Source of the DNA: Motacilla alba alba
Lineage: Eukaryota; Chordata; Aves; Passeriformes; Motacillidae
DNA: 64,000 nucleotides
Direction of reading: 5' to 3'
Assembly: GCF_015832195.1 (NCBI RefSeq)
Contig: NC_052020.1
Span: forward strand, 59,771,888-59,835,887
In this document: one piece after another, positions 21,211 through 31,608 of the stretch
Layout: each line of letters starts with the position of its first letter
How positions within the stretch are numbered: the stretch's first letter is position 1
Notes under the pieces: model-generated
Seen by the model: only the letters and a program-made list of their open reading frames with translations
Database searches by the model: none
Told to the model about the DNA's origin: nothing
Position numbers and translations under genes: made by a program

Positions 21211-22499
21211 CAGAGTGACAGCACCAGGAGGGCTTTAATGGGTCTAATTAAATCCAGGCGGATCCAAACCTTTCTGGAGACCACTGGGGGTTTTGTTTGT
21301 TTGCTTTCAGTCTCACAAGAGCCCCGGGTGCTTTGATTTGCAGCCCTGAGGCACTAAACAGATAAAAGATCCATAAATATCTGCTGGATGTTATAGATCT
21401 GAAACAAATAAAGTGCCCCCCCTGCTCACAGCTCTTCCCGTAAGCACCAGCGCGATCCTGGCCTGCTCCCGTTTCCATCGGCATCCCAGCCTTCCCTTTG
21501 AAATCCCCTGCATCCCTCCAGCTGTTCCACATATTTCAGGCTTCAGTCTCCCCCCAGAAACTGCTCCTTTGGTTTCCCTTAAGCTCTTCAGTCTGGTTTT
21601 CATAATTCCAGGATGCAAAGGGGGACTTTTCCCAGGCCGAAGGTCTGTGACCCCTCGGGATGCAAACCTGGATCTTCCCCTGCTGATGGGGGGAGAGGAT
21701 GGGAAACTCCAGTTTAAGAAATCCCAACACGCCAAATTCATCCCAGAAAAGCTGCCAGGGAGCTCACACCAGTGTGATCAGCATTTGATCTGATCCGAGG
21801 AAGAGGCTGTGGAGCTGCATTTCAGGAGTTTTTCTTTTTTTTAGCTCGACACGGGAGCAGCAAAATATTTCCCAAATTCCCAAGTGACTCAGAAAGGCCA
21901 ATCCCGTATTTCACAGTGGCTCAAATAGGCAGGAACCTGTCAGATGCTGAAATCATTCCGAAAATGTTCCCTTTGATCCCCAGCTAGGACAAAGGGCTGG
22001 TAACAGATCTCCCCTGTGCTGTCAGCTCCTGGTGAAGCTGCAGATTCCCAGCTGGTGGGAAGCCTCTGCTTGGAAAACTCCCACTCCCCCTCCCCTGAGA
22101 ACGCAGCAGTTTGAGCAAATAAAGCATTTGCTCTGGGTTTTATTTTTGGCTTTTGGTCAACAGCTGGTCCGTCCCTAATGAGCGAGCTGGGCTTTGATTT
22201 CCTGCCTGGAGAAGGGAGTGAGAAATAGGAGAGGATCTGGGTTAGAAATTTGACTCACACCAGTGATCCCAGCTGGGATTTACTCCCATTAGTCCTTTGC
22301 CTGGGGACATGTCCCAAAGAGAGGCACTGGAACAGCTCAGGAACAAGCTTAGGGGACACAGGGGAACTGCGGGGGTGCCCAGAGAAAGTGGAACTCCTGA
22401 TCCCAGGCTGTGCAAGGACAGGCACCACACTGCCCTGCAAAGCGGGCTCAGGGAATGGGATGACTCTGTTGTTCCCCTTGTGCAACTCCTTAATCATCA

Positions 22500-22720
22500 C
22501 CACAGAATCCCAGAATGGTTTCAGTTCAGAGTGGCTTTAAATCCTCTCTTATTCCCTGGGCAGGGACACCTTCCACTGTCCCAGGTTGCTCAGAGCTCCA
22601 TCTGACCTGGCACCAAAAACTTCCAGGGACAGGGTAGCCACAGCTTCTCTGGGCACCCTGTGCCAGGGCCTCCCCACCCTCCCAGCCAGGAATTTCTTCC
22701 CAATATCCCACCTAAACTTG
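22500..22720 (-). mobile_element. CR1 fragment, intergenic
   Basis: Antisense CR1 from AGAATCCCAGAATGGTTTCAG to the CAATATCCCACCTAAAC block. Confidence 0.85.
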
Positions 22721-24138
22721 CCCTCTTTTCCACATCTTCTTTTGTTTCAGAGCATTTGAGCCCCACTGAGCTCAGGTGTGAGCTCTCCATCCCAGTGGGA
22801 GATGGGATGCTGGTCCCAGTCTGATGGGAATGAGCCCATCAAATTCCTGCTCAGCCAGGGGCAGGGATGGCCAGACCTCACCTGGGAAAAACCAGCTTCC
22901 TGGTATCCCTAATGGCTCTCAGCAGATTTAGGCAGGAGGGCAAAGAGCTGCTGTGACCCTGAGGGAAGAGTTCTGTGAGTTTTGCTTTTCCCCTGATGAG
23001 GCGGCGAGGGCGAGGAGAGCTCTTGGGAATGGCAAACCTGGGGAGAATCCTGCCCGTCCTTCCAGAGGGACAGGGCTACCCCGAGGCCACCTCCAGCCCC
23101 CATCCATGCTGTGTCCCACCCTGGGTGACCCCTCTGGAGGGACCACATCTGATCCACATCATCTCCCAGCTGAAAATCCTGTGCCAGGGATGCAGCCTTG
23201 CAGCCAGGGGCTCCCTGGAACTCAGGAGGAGCCGCAGGGTCCGGCTGGTGGCCGTGGCAGCTGCTTTATCTCCTGAATGTTTTTCCCCTTCCCATAAACA
23301 GGAGGAGAGGGTGGGAATGTGTCTGAGACAAGGAAATTACTCTTGCAAAGCACTGAAGTGACAGATCCTGGATGAGAACTGGAGTGAGAGCAGGGAATGT
23401 GTCTGGTGAGGGAACGTGGAGGAGATGAAGAGCCAGGGTGGATGTGCCCCCGGCACAGCGTGGAGCAAAGGGAAGAGCCTGGCCCCAGCTGCTCCCCCAG
23501 CACCCACATTGCCCCGGATGTCCACAGGGCCTGGAAATGAGAGCACCTGGAACCTTCAAGTCTCAAATTGTCCTTCAAGCCCCCTGTGACCAAATCAATC
23601 CAAACGATGCCATTAATTAGGCAGAGTTCAAAAACAACCCGGCAGGATTTCCTGCCTCCTCTTCCTCCCCTATAACTGTGCCACAAGGTAAGAGAAAGGA
23701 GGAAAAGCTCATCAAGCAGAATTAAGGCAAGATGCTCCACGGAGCATCCCCGATTAATCATTTTCCCTTCATTCTGAGGTACCCCCATCCTCCCCGGGTC
23801 CACACACCCCCAAAGCGGAGCTCGCTTTTCCCGTCCCAAGCGTGCAACACGTGTCAGCTCTCCAAGGAACGCTGGGCTCCATTAAATTCAGGTCACCAAA
23901 TTCCAGAGAAGCACCCAGGCACTGGCAGGGATCCCGCATTGTCCGCACGGCTGCAGGAGCAGCTCCAGACACGAAGAAGCTGAAATCTGATGTGTAATAA
24001 CTCCACCTAGAGGGAAAAGGGACAGGGAGAGAAGGGCCACGGGTGAGCGCAGCGGGGCTGAGCACGTTCCTGATCCTGGCACAGAGGAGGGATCGCTGCC
24101 TGGCCACAGGGATGGCCACTGGGACAACAGTGGCATGG

Positions 24139-24410
24139 TCACAGAACTGTGGCTTCACAGAGGGTTTGGGTTGGAAGGGACTCCCAAGCTCATCCAGTGC
24201 CAGGGCCCTGCCAAGAGCAGGGACACCTTCCACTACCCCAGGCTGCTCCAAGCCCTGTCCAACCTGGCCTGGAACTTCCAGGGATCCAGGGACAGCCACA
24301 GCTTCTCTGGGCACCCTGTGCCAGGGCCTGCCCACCCTCACAGGGAAAGGTTTCTTCCTAATCTCTAATGTAAACCTCCCCTCGTTCAGTTTGAATGCTC
24401 TGTCCCTTGG
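24139..24410 (-). mobile_element. CR1 fragment, intergenic
   Basis: Antisense CR1 from GAGGGTTTGGGTTGGAAGG to the TCTAATGTAAACCTCCC and GTTCAGTTTGAATGC blocks. Confidence 0.85.
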
Positions 24411-24544
24411 GTGTGTCTGAGACCATCAGTTCCCAGTGATCCCATGGCTGGCTCAGTTCCCAAAGCCACCTGTCCCTTTCCACCCCCAGGAACAGCTGCC
24501 CCTCACTGGTCTCACAGAAGATTCTTCTAGTCCTTCACTTGGGA

Positions 24545-24645
24545 CACTTAAATAGATCCCTTAAATATATCCCTTAAATATATCCCTTAAATATATCCCT
24601 TAAATATATCTCTTAAATATATCCCTTAAATATATCCCCCAATAC
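24545..24645 (+). repeat. 13-bp AT-rich tandem repeat
   Basis: Seven or eight copies of CCCTTAAATATAT with few changes. Confidence 0.9.
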
Positions 24646-25318
24646 CCATGGAAGAGGAGGGCAAGGGATCAGGGCTGCGTTTCCTTTGGAGAAGCTTCAG
24701 TCCTGACTTTAATGGAGCTTTGGGGAACACAGCACCCCTAAAGCGTCCCACCGATGGCACATCAGGTGACAGCAGAGACAGTCACAGGGCAAATGCCATC
24801 TTGGTGGCACCTTGATGGAAGGGGAAAAGGCAAAAGCTGCTATTTACTCACTAATCCAGGAGAGCAGCCTGTGGAATCCACAGTGTGCTCATTCAGCACG
24901 GGAAGATCTGTCACCCCACTGCTCTGCCTGTGGCTGATCAGAAAATGTCCTTTTATCCCAAGTCTCTGGAGTCACCTGCAATGTGCACACCCCTGGACCT
25001 GCAGCACTTTGGGATCAGAAGCACCATTTGGGCTTCATCCCCCATTTCTCATCCCAGATTCATGCTGGATCTGATCCCAGCTCTGATCTTTTGGGATGAG
25101 GTGATACTATTGAACTTCCCATAAAACAGCCCCATCCAAAGGAAGGGGAGAACCATAATTAAGTTGGAGCTTTATTTTTTGTTGTATTTTTAAAGCCTTG
25201 ACTTGGACTCTGAGCCAGGATTGGAGCATTAATTAGGGGAGATGTTGTCAGTTTCAGGTAGGGATTTTCTCCATTAAAAAGAAGTGGATTTGGGACATGG
25301 GCACGAAAGATGGGAAAA

Positions 25319-25380
25319 CCTGAAGACACCAAACACTCCCAGCCTGGAGCAGTTAAACACTCCCAGCCTGGAGCAGTTAC
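25319..25380 (+). repeat. 25-bp direct duplication
   Basis: Two copies of a unit with ACTCCCAGCCTGGAGCAGTT side by side. No function is apparent. Confidence 0.85.
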
Positions 25381-26243
25381 ATTTGGCTGCTTGGTTAAAG
25401 ATGGGATAATTATTTCCAGCGAGGCAGACACGGTCCAGATGCACTTCTCCTCCCATAACTGCACTAACACTATCCCAAAGCCCAAGGAAATGCCATTTCC
25501 CAGGCCCAGGAGGCCATCTGGATGGCAGCAGAGCTTTGCCAGGTTTCCTCTTGACTTTATTAAGCTGGAGCAGATATTTAGCATCTCATTATCTGTCTGC
25601 AGGAAACACTTGGGGAGACACAGCAGCATCTTTCTCTCCAGGAGATAAACAGGCACTGCATCCTCTGCAAAATCCAGGTGCCTGGAGCTGGTTTGTTCAG
25701 CTCTTCTGACATTTCCACCCCTCAGGATTTGTTTGTGGCTGGGTACAGCCCTGTCTATGAGAGGTCAAAAGAGCCAAAGAGGCAAATCCCTGGGTATTTC
25801 CAAGCCCTGAGCATGTTTCCAAAACAGAATGTAAACACTTTGATTGTGGCAAGGATTCCTCTGCTCTTCCTGCCTTGTGTCATGCAGCCAGAGGAAAAGG
25901 AGAGCACTTTTTCTCTCCCCATAAAGCAGGGTGTGTTCAGGCTCTGACACTGACATCAAACAAGTGCATGGCTCCCTTCCCATCCTTCTGGCTGTCCCTC
26001 GGTCATGGATTTGCAAATTCCCTGCTGACACATCCAGAGCAACCAAAGGAGATCACTTTGCTGGAGTTCTGGGTTTTTTTCCCCCACTGCAACAGAAAAT
26101 GCCACAGTGGAACCGGCAGAGAGGAGATGTGGAAATGAGCAAACAGTGGAAAGGTGTCATTTCAACTTTCCCCTCTGCCTTCAGCAGCCAAATCCTGGCC
26201 TCAGAGATACCAGGGAGCTGTGGATCCTTGTTGGCCTTGGGAA

Positions 26244-26850
26244 GAATTACAGAATATCCTGAGCTGGAAGGGACCCCCAAGAACCAGCTCCCTAAAAGGT
26301 GCCTGTGCTCAGCTGGGGCTGGGCTCTGTCTCCAGAACCAGAGCACACAGCCTCGAGCTGCACCAAGGGAAATACAGGCTGGATAGCAGGAAAGAGTTTT
26401 CCACAGAAAGGGTGATGAAGTTCTGGAATGGCTGCCCGGGGAGGTGGTGCAGTCACCATCCCTGGGGGTGTTTAACAAAGCCTGGATGTGGCACTGGGTG
26501 CCAGGGCTGAGTTGAGCTGTTGGGGCTGGGTTGGACTAGATGACCTTGAAGGTCTCTCCCAACCCAGTGATTCTGGGAACTCTCTGAGTTCTGTGGATTC
26601 TGTGGATCAGAGTCCAACTCCTGGCCCTGCACAGACCCCCCAGCAATCCCCCCTGGGCATCCCTGGCAGCGCTGTCCAAACCCCCTGGAGCTCAGGCAGC
26701 CTCGGAGCCGTGCCCATTCCCTGGGGCAGTGCCAGCACCCTGTGGATGAAGAACCCTTCCCTAATATCCAATAAGACTCCCCTGGCACAGCTCCAGCCCT
26801 TCTCTGGGTCCTGTCCCTGCTCAGCAGAGAAGGAGCAAAGCCCATTTCCA
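26244..26850 (-). mobile_element. CR1 fragment interrupted by another CR1
   Basis: An antisense CR1 breaks off after GGGACCCCCAAG (26280) and resumes at GATCAGAGTCCAACT (about 26605). The uninterrupted copy at 11,586 has these blocks adjoining. Confidence 0.8.
26281..26604 (+). mobile_element. CR1 nested inside an older CR1
   Basis: Sense CR1 of about 324 bp with the CAGGCTGGATAGCAGG, GGTTGGACTAGATGACCTTG and terminal ATTCTGTGGATTCTGTGG blocks. It lies exactly in the gap of the antisense element. Confidence 0.8.
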
Positions 26851-26917
26851 GTGTGGACTCAGCAAAAATGGCCGATCCCGGATCCTGCTTTTCCCATCCT
26901 GGAACACCAATCAATGT

Positions 26918-27075
26918 AATGGAGCTGTTGGAGCAAGTCCAAGATGATCAGAGGGATGGAGCAGCTCTCCCACAAGGAAAGGCTGGGAGAATTGGGATTG
27001 TTCAGCCTGGAAGAGACTTCAGGGTGACCTAATCGCAGCATCCAGTGCCTGAAGGGAGCCTACAAAAAGCATGGA
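26918..27075 (+). mobile_element. CR1 internal fragment, sense
   Basis: Contains AGGGATGGAGCAGCTCTCCC, GAAAGGCTGGGAGAATTGGG and TTCAGCCTGGAAGAG, which are typical of more 5' CR1 sequence. Confidence 0.75.
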
Positions 27076-28429
27076 GAAAAACTATTTACAAGGGCCTGGA
27101 ATGCCAAGGAAAGTTTTCCCATCCAGGTCGTTCCCCTGCTCTGGTTTAGACTCTTGCTGCTACAAAATCCACGTGCAAAAAGATTTGTCAGCACCTGCGG
27201 TGGGGAACAGGACAGCACTGGTCTCCAGGACTGACAAACTCAGCCTTGCTGGGGCAGAGCAAGAGTTTTAACCAAAAATAAAGGATTTTAACCAAAAATA
27301 AGGATTTCCCCCTCATTTTTCAACATTCCACCGCTGCACAGGAGCAGTGGAGGCTGGAAGCTGAGATGCACACACAGAGCTCACTGCTCAGCTGCCAAAT
27401 CCCACAGGGCAGATGCACCTTCTGGGCCAGGATGTCCCTCCACAGCAGTTGCTGGACACTGGGAGGATGCTCCTGGAGGAGAATTGTCCCAAAGTCGCTG
27501 CATGCCCGCTGCAGGTGCAGCATCTCTGCTCTGAGCCTCAGCGGGGAAAGCTGGGCTGACCCCATGTGGTCGTGGCCTTGTTAGGGCATGGTTTGGTTTT
27601 AGAAAGCATTGGCTTCCCACTCTTACTTACACCAAGTGTAAAAATCTACCTCAAATCCATAAAATCTTTCCATCCAGGGAAAGGCACTGTGGTGGGAGCT
27701 AAAGCTAAACCTCTGTCTGGCATTTTTCACACCGTGGAAGTGTTTCCACACTCCCAGCGTCCCTGTTCAACCAGGCAAAGCAGCACGATAAAATACTCAT
27801 TTTTAGCAGGGATGGGACATTCCCGCTCCTCTGAATCCCTCAAAACAAATCAGAAGGGATAGGAGGGGAGACTCACGCTCAGTTTGTGCCTTTCCCTCGC
27901 AATAAAAGGTTAAATATTGCAGTGGCTCATCTGGCTGCAATCTGGAGCTTCGCCCCCAGATTTTGGGTGTGCCTGGAGCGAGGAAGGTCGGTGTGTGTCA
28001 TCTGGTCACTCTGGGCCTGAAGAAGTCAAAAAGTAAGGAATGTTGATTGTTTCCATGGTTACAGAATGATTCATTCTGATGGTAAAGTAGCAGGGGAGAC
28101 ACATGGAAAATGAGAATCATGTCTCAGAAGCGTTTCGTGTAATTACTGCGTTCACCAGTTCTCCTGCTGCAGGCTACGTGCGTGCCCTGACCTCAGCTAT
28201 TCCTAAAACTGTCTCTTGAGATGATCCCAAAGTTGGGGTTTTTTATTGAAAAGGAATTGAAACCCTTACTCACGGAGTCTGTCAGCCTTGGAGGCCGAAC
28301 AAGGCCCGTCCCAGCGCATCTTGTCCAAGCAGAGCAATGCAGCCTCCAAAAAAAATCCCACTGAGATAAAAATTGTCAAAGTGAGGGACAGGACAAGAGG
28401 CAGCGGCTTTCAATTGGAAAAGGGTGAGT

Positions 28430-28662
28430 TTATATGGGATATTCGGGAGGAATTGTTCCCTGTTAGGGTGGAGAGGCAGAGGTTGCCCAGAGCAGCTGTG
28501 GCTGCCCCTGGATCCCTGGCAGTGCCCAAGGCCAGGCTGGACAGGGCTTGGAGCAGCCTGGGACAGTGGAAGGGTGTCCCTGCCATGGCAGGAGCTGGAA
28601 CAAGATGACCTTTAAAGGTCCTTTCCCACTCAACCCAGTCTGGAATTCCATGATTCTAAAAC
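28430..28662 (+). mobile_element. CR1 fragment upstream of GNPNAT1 promoter
   Basis: Sense CR1 3' end with CCCCTGGATCCCTGGCAGTG and ending in GGAATTCCATGATTCT, only about 200 bp before the CpG island. Confidence 0.85.
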
Positions 28663-28829
28663 TCCAAACCCATCAAACGCCTCAGCCTTGGCATCCCTGA
28701 GGGGGTGCAAGGGGTGTGTGTTTGTGTCGTGCCTCGCTGCCTTCACCCTTCCCCTCGCAGAGCCCACTGGGACTTCTGTGAGGGTGAAAAGACCCTTTAG
28801 GCGGTGGGAACGCCGAGCCGGGACAGGAC

Positions 28830-29160
28830 CCGCCATCAATACACGGCACGGTCCGCCATCTTGGCGGGGTCCTGAGGGGCGTGGCCTGTCCGAGGGAGGG
28901 GGCGTGTCCGCAGCCCTCCCGCCCAATCCGCGCCAGGGAGCGAGCCGGGCCCTAAAGGTCGCGAGGCCGGCCGAGGGGCTGAGGGGGGCGTGGCCAGACG
29001 GCGGAGCTCGGCGGCGATTGGCTGCTGTCGGCCGCGGTCGGCTGCGATTGGCTGAGGTCGGGCGGGCGGGCGGGCGCGCGCGCGCGCCGGCCCCGGCCCG
29101 GCCCCGCCCACCCGTTGCCACGTCCGTGCGGCGCGTGCGGCGGGGCCGGCGCGCGGGTGA
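28830..29160 (+). promoter_or_regulatory. GNPNAT1: GNPNAT1 CpG-island promoter
   Basis: Strongly CpG-rich. It holds a YY1-like GCCATCTTGG at 28855-28864, a CCAAT at 28923-28927, inverted CCAAT boxes (ATTGG) at 29017-29021 and 29047-29051 with nearly identical flanks, and several GGGCGTGG Sp1/KLF-like boxes. No TATA box is seen. It lies ahead of a clean GTGAGT donor at 29157 and 2.3 kb before the first coding exon. Confidence 0.75.
29070..29156 (+). other. GNPNAT1: Probable non-coding first exon of GNPNAT1
   Basis: GC-rich segment ending in a strong donor (GTGAGTGCGG) downstream of the CCAAT and Sp1-like boxes. The start coordinate is a guess. The exon is needed because the ATG exon at 31421 begins with an acceptor (TTCCAG). 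Confidence 0.5.
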
Positions 29161-29199
29161 GTGCGGGCAGCGGCCTGAGGGGCGGCGGAGCATGGGGGG

Positions 29200-29720
29200 G
29201 GCTCCTCTGAGGGACAGGCCCCCTCTGAGGGCTCGGTCTGGGGACGGGTCCCACCCCCCGAGGGGCTGCTTCAGCTCAGGGGCGCTGTGGGGACACCACC
29301 GAGGGGCTGTGTTGGATATGACCGTCCCGAAGGGTCTGCGTGTGTGAGGCAGCGGGACGCAGCTCCACCGAGCGGCTGCGGATGGAGTGAGGGGTGCCCT
29401 CAGCAGGGCGTGTGTGAGTCGAGGGGTTGGTTTGGGGAAGGGTCCTACCCCCGAGGGGCAGCTTCAGCTGAGGGGAGCTGTAGGGACCCCCCGAGAGACC
29501 GTGTGTGGGGTGAGGGGGTGTGGGACCCCCCCGAGGTTCCGTGCGGGGTGTGGAGACCCCCCCCAAGGGCTGCGTGTTGAGGGGATCCCCTCAAGGGGCC
29601 CTGTGTGAGGTGGGGGGAGCCCCTCGAGAGGTTGGTCTGTCCCAAGGGGCTGCTTCAGCCGAGGAAAGCCGTGGGGACCCTCCAGGGCAGAGCTGGGCTC
29701 TGTCACCCTGTCCCCCAAAA
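29200..29720 (+). repeat. Degenerate GC-rich tandem repeat in GNPNAT1 intron 1
   Basis: Repeating blocks of the form GACCCCCCCGAGG and GAGGGGCTGCTTCAGC at about 60-80-bp spacing. They keep several frames open by chance. Confidence 0.65.
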
Positions 29721-30727
29721 CTGGCAGAGGTCTGGCCGGGCACCCACGGACCCTCCCAGGGGGTTTGGGGGTGTCCCCCGGGATGGCAGCTCAGCTCAGG
29801 GGGTCCCTGGCCATACCCTGCTCCCAGCACATGGGGGGACCGGGACGACCCACAGGCCTGAGCTCTCCTTCCCTGTGCCTTAATCCTTTTTTTTTTTAAA
29901 TTTTTAATTGACATTATCCTAAATCATATTCCTGCCTCCAGAAAATGAGCACAACTTGTGACTCCATCCTGCTCCAGCTGTGCCGGAAGTAGTTGGGAAA
30001 GTGACTTAGTTGGTCACTAATTGCTCACAGAGCATCAAACATTTTATTTTCTCTTTGTGCTTTTCCCGTGGTGTGCTGAGCTGGAGCTTGAGGTCTGTTC
30101 TATTCTGTACAGACACTGTTTGAATGTTGATACGGACACTTGGGAATCCTGGGGGACAGAGGAAAAGTGACCCTGGACTGGTTGAACTGCAGGAACAGAG
30201 AAATCTGTAGGAGTGCTTCTCTTTGCAGTTCATCTTTGCCGCTGTTTCATTTTGGAAATTCACACGGGATGAGAGTTTGTGTTGCTGTTGAATTGCTGTA
30301 ACAGCAAATTTTTTAACTTTTATATGCAAAACTAGGGTGAGAGCTGGGATTCAGAGGCCGGTGACTACCAGCAGGTGGCAGAAAAAAAGATTTTGTGTGG
30401 TGTTTTGTTTTAGTTAAGAAATTTCACTTGGTTTTCTAGAGCCACTTTCACTTTTGAGGCTCATTGCACTGTGATGCCTCTCAGCAAACATTCTGTGCTT
30501 CCTCCGGGCTTATTTTAAAAAGTGTCATCCCAAATACTTTTTTTCTTTCTGCTCTTTGGCCTGACCACTAGCGTGTGACTGCTGTGTTCCTGGTGCAGCT
30601 GAGGCAATCTGAAGGTGGTTTTTTTTAAATTGGAAGTTTTCATGAGCTCTGCTCATACCAGATATTCCACAGGGGACGGAGTAAGAATTATTTTCCTTTT
30701 TCATGGGATTTTTCATGGGATTTTTCA

Positions 30728-30850
30728 TGGAATTCCAGAATTGGAAGGGACCTTAAAGCCCATCTCATTGCACCTCCTGCCCTGCGCAGGGACACTTTCC
30801 ACCATCCCAGGTGGCTCCAAGCCCTGTCCAGCCCCCTGGGATGCAATAAG
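30728..30850 (-). mobile_element. CR1 fragment in GNPNAT1 intron 1
   Basis: Antisense CR1 3' end. It is preceded by three copies of a 12-bp GGGATTTTTCAT-like unit at about 30,695-30,730. Confidence 0.75.
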
Positions 30851-31436
30851 GAAGATCCCTCCCGTTGTCACCCAGGATAACCCAACCTCTTCAATCATTA
30901 ACAGGCGTCTCGCTGTCACCTTGGCCCCGTTTCCTGGGCACTGTGGGGCCGTGCCTGGCAGCTGGGCTCTGCAAACACACGGAGCAAACAGCAGAGGTGG
31001 GCTGGGCTGTGGCTGTGCCATCCCCTGCTGCCCGAGAGATGAAATATTGTGCCCGAGAGGTGAAATATTTCTGGGGTGGGACTGCTTGGAGCAAAGGGAA
31101 TCATTCCCACGGCAGGTTTGGAGTTGAACGGGAGTGCAGATGACGGCTGGACAGGCTGTTGGGAGGTTTCTTGAGAGCGATGCTTTCCTCCAGAGGGCTG
31201 TAGAGTCGAATCCCCTCCCCGGAGCCTTATCAGGCTGCACTTTGCCAGGACAAACACACGAGCTCCGGGTGCACACGCTCTGGTGAAGGCTGAGCAGATC
31301 AAATGAACAGCAGTGTATTCACCTTCCTGGAAATCCCTGAGGCAAATCCCACGGCGTGCTGCAGGGGGAACAGCTCATTTAGAGGTTAAACCACGCCTTA
31401 CCTGTTCCATTCTGTTCCAGATCTCCGCTTGCAGCC

Positions 31437-31608
31437 ATGATGCCCGTGGCCACCGTGATGCCCGATGACACGCCCATGTTTGACCCCAGGATCCTGCAGG
31501 AACTCGACTGGAGCGAGAACACCACGACCTTTTCTCCTGCTATTTCTCCGCTGGATCCAGGGGATGGGCTGGTCCTGAGACCACTTTGCACAGCTGATTT
31601 AAATCGAG
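31437..31608 (+). CDS. GNPNAT1: GNPNAT1 first coding exon
   Basis: The exon starts at 31421 after TTCCAG and its coding part begins at 31437. It encodes the N-terminal segment through [15 protein letters not shown]. The first seven residues (MMPVATV) are an extension relative to human. Confidence 0.95.

Larger units (their letters stand above)
17186..28829. other. FERMT2-GNPNAT1 intergenic region
   Basis: Apart from the CR1 copies and tandem repeats listed, I recognise no gene, tRNA or conserved protein match. Open frames up to 257 codons (for example 18785-19558 on the - strand) have biased, low-complexity composition and no family resemblance. The most ordered unexplained part is 27,890-28,260. 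Confidence 0.6.

Noticed and set aside
28630..29720. Long frames through the GNPNAT1 CpG island and the GC-rich intron repeat
   Set aside because: Arg/Pro/Gly-biased translation of CpG-rich DNA. The true start lies at 31,437 and the frames show no homology.
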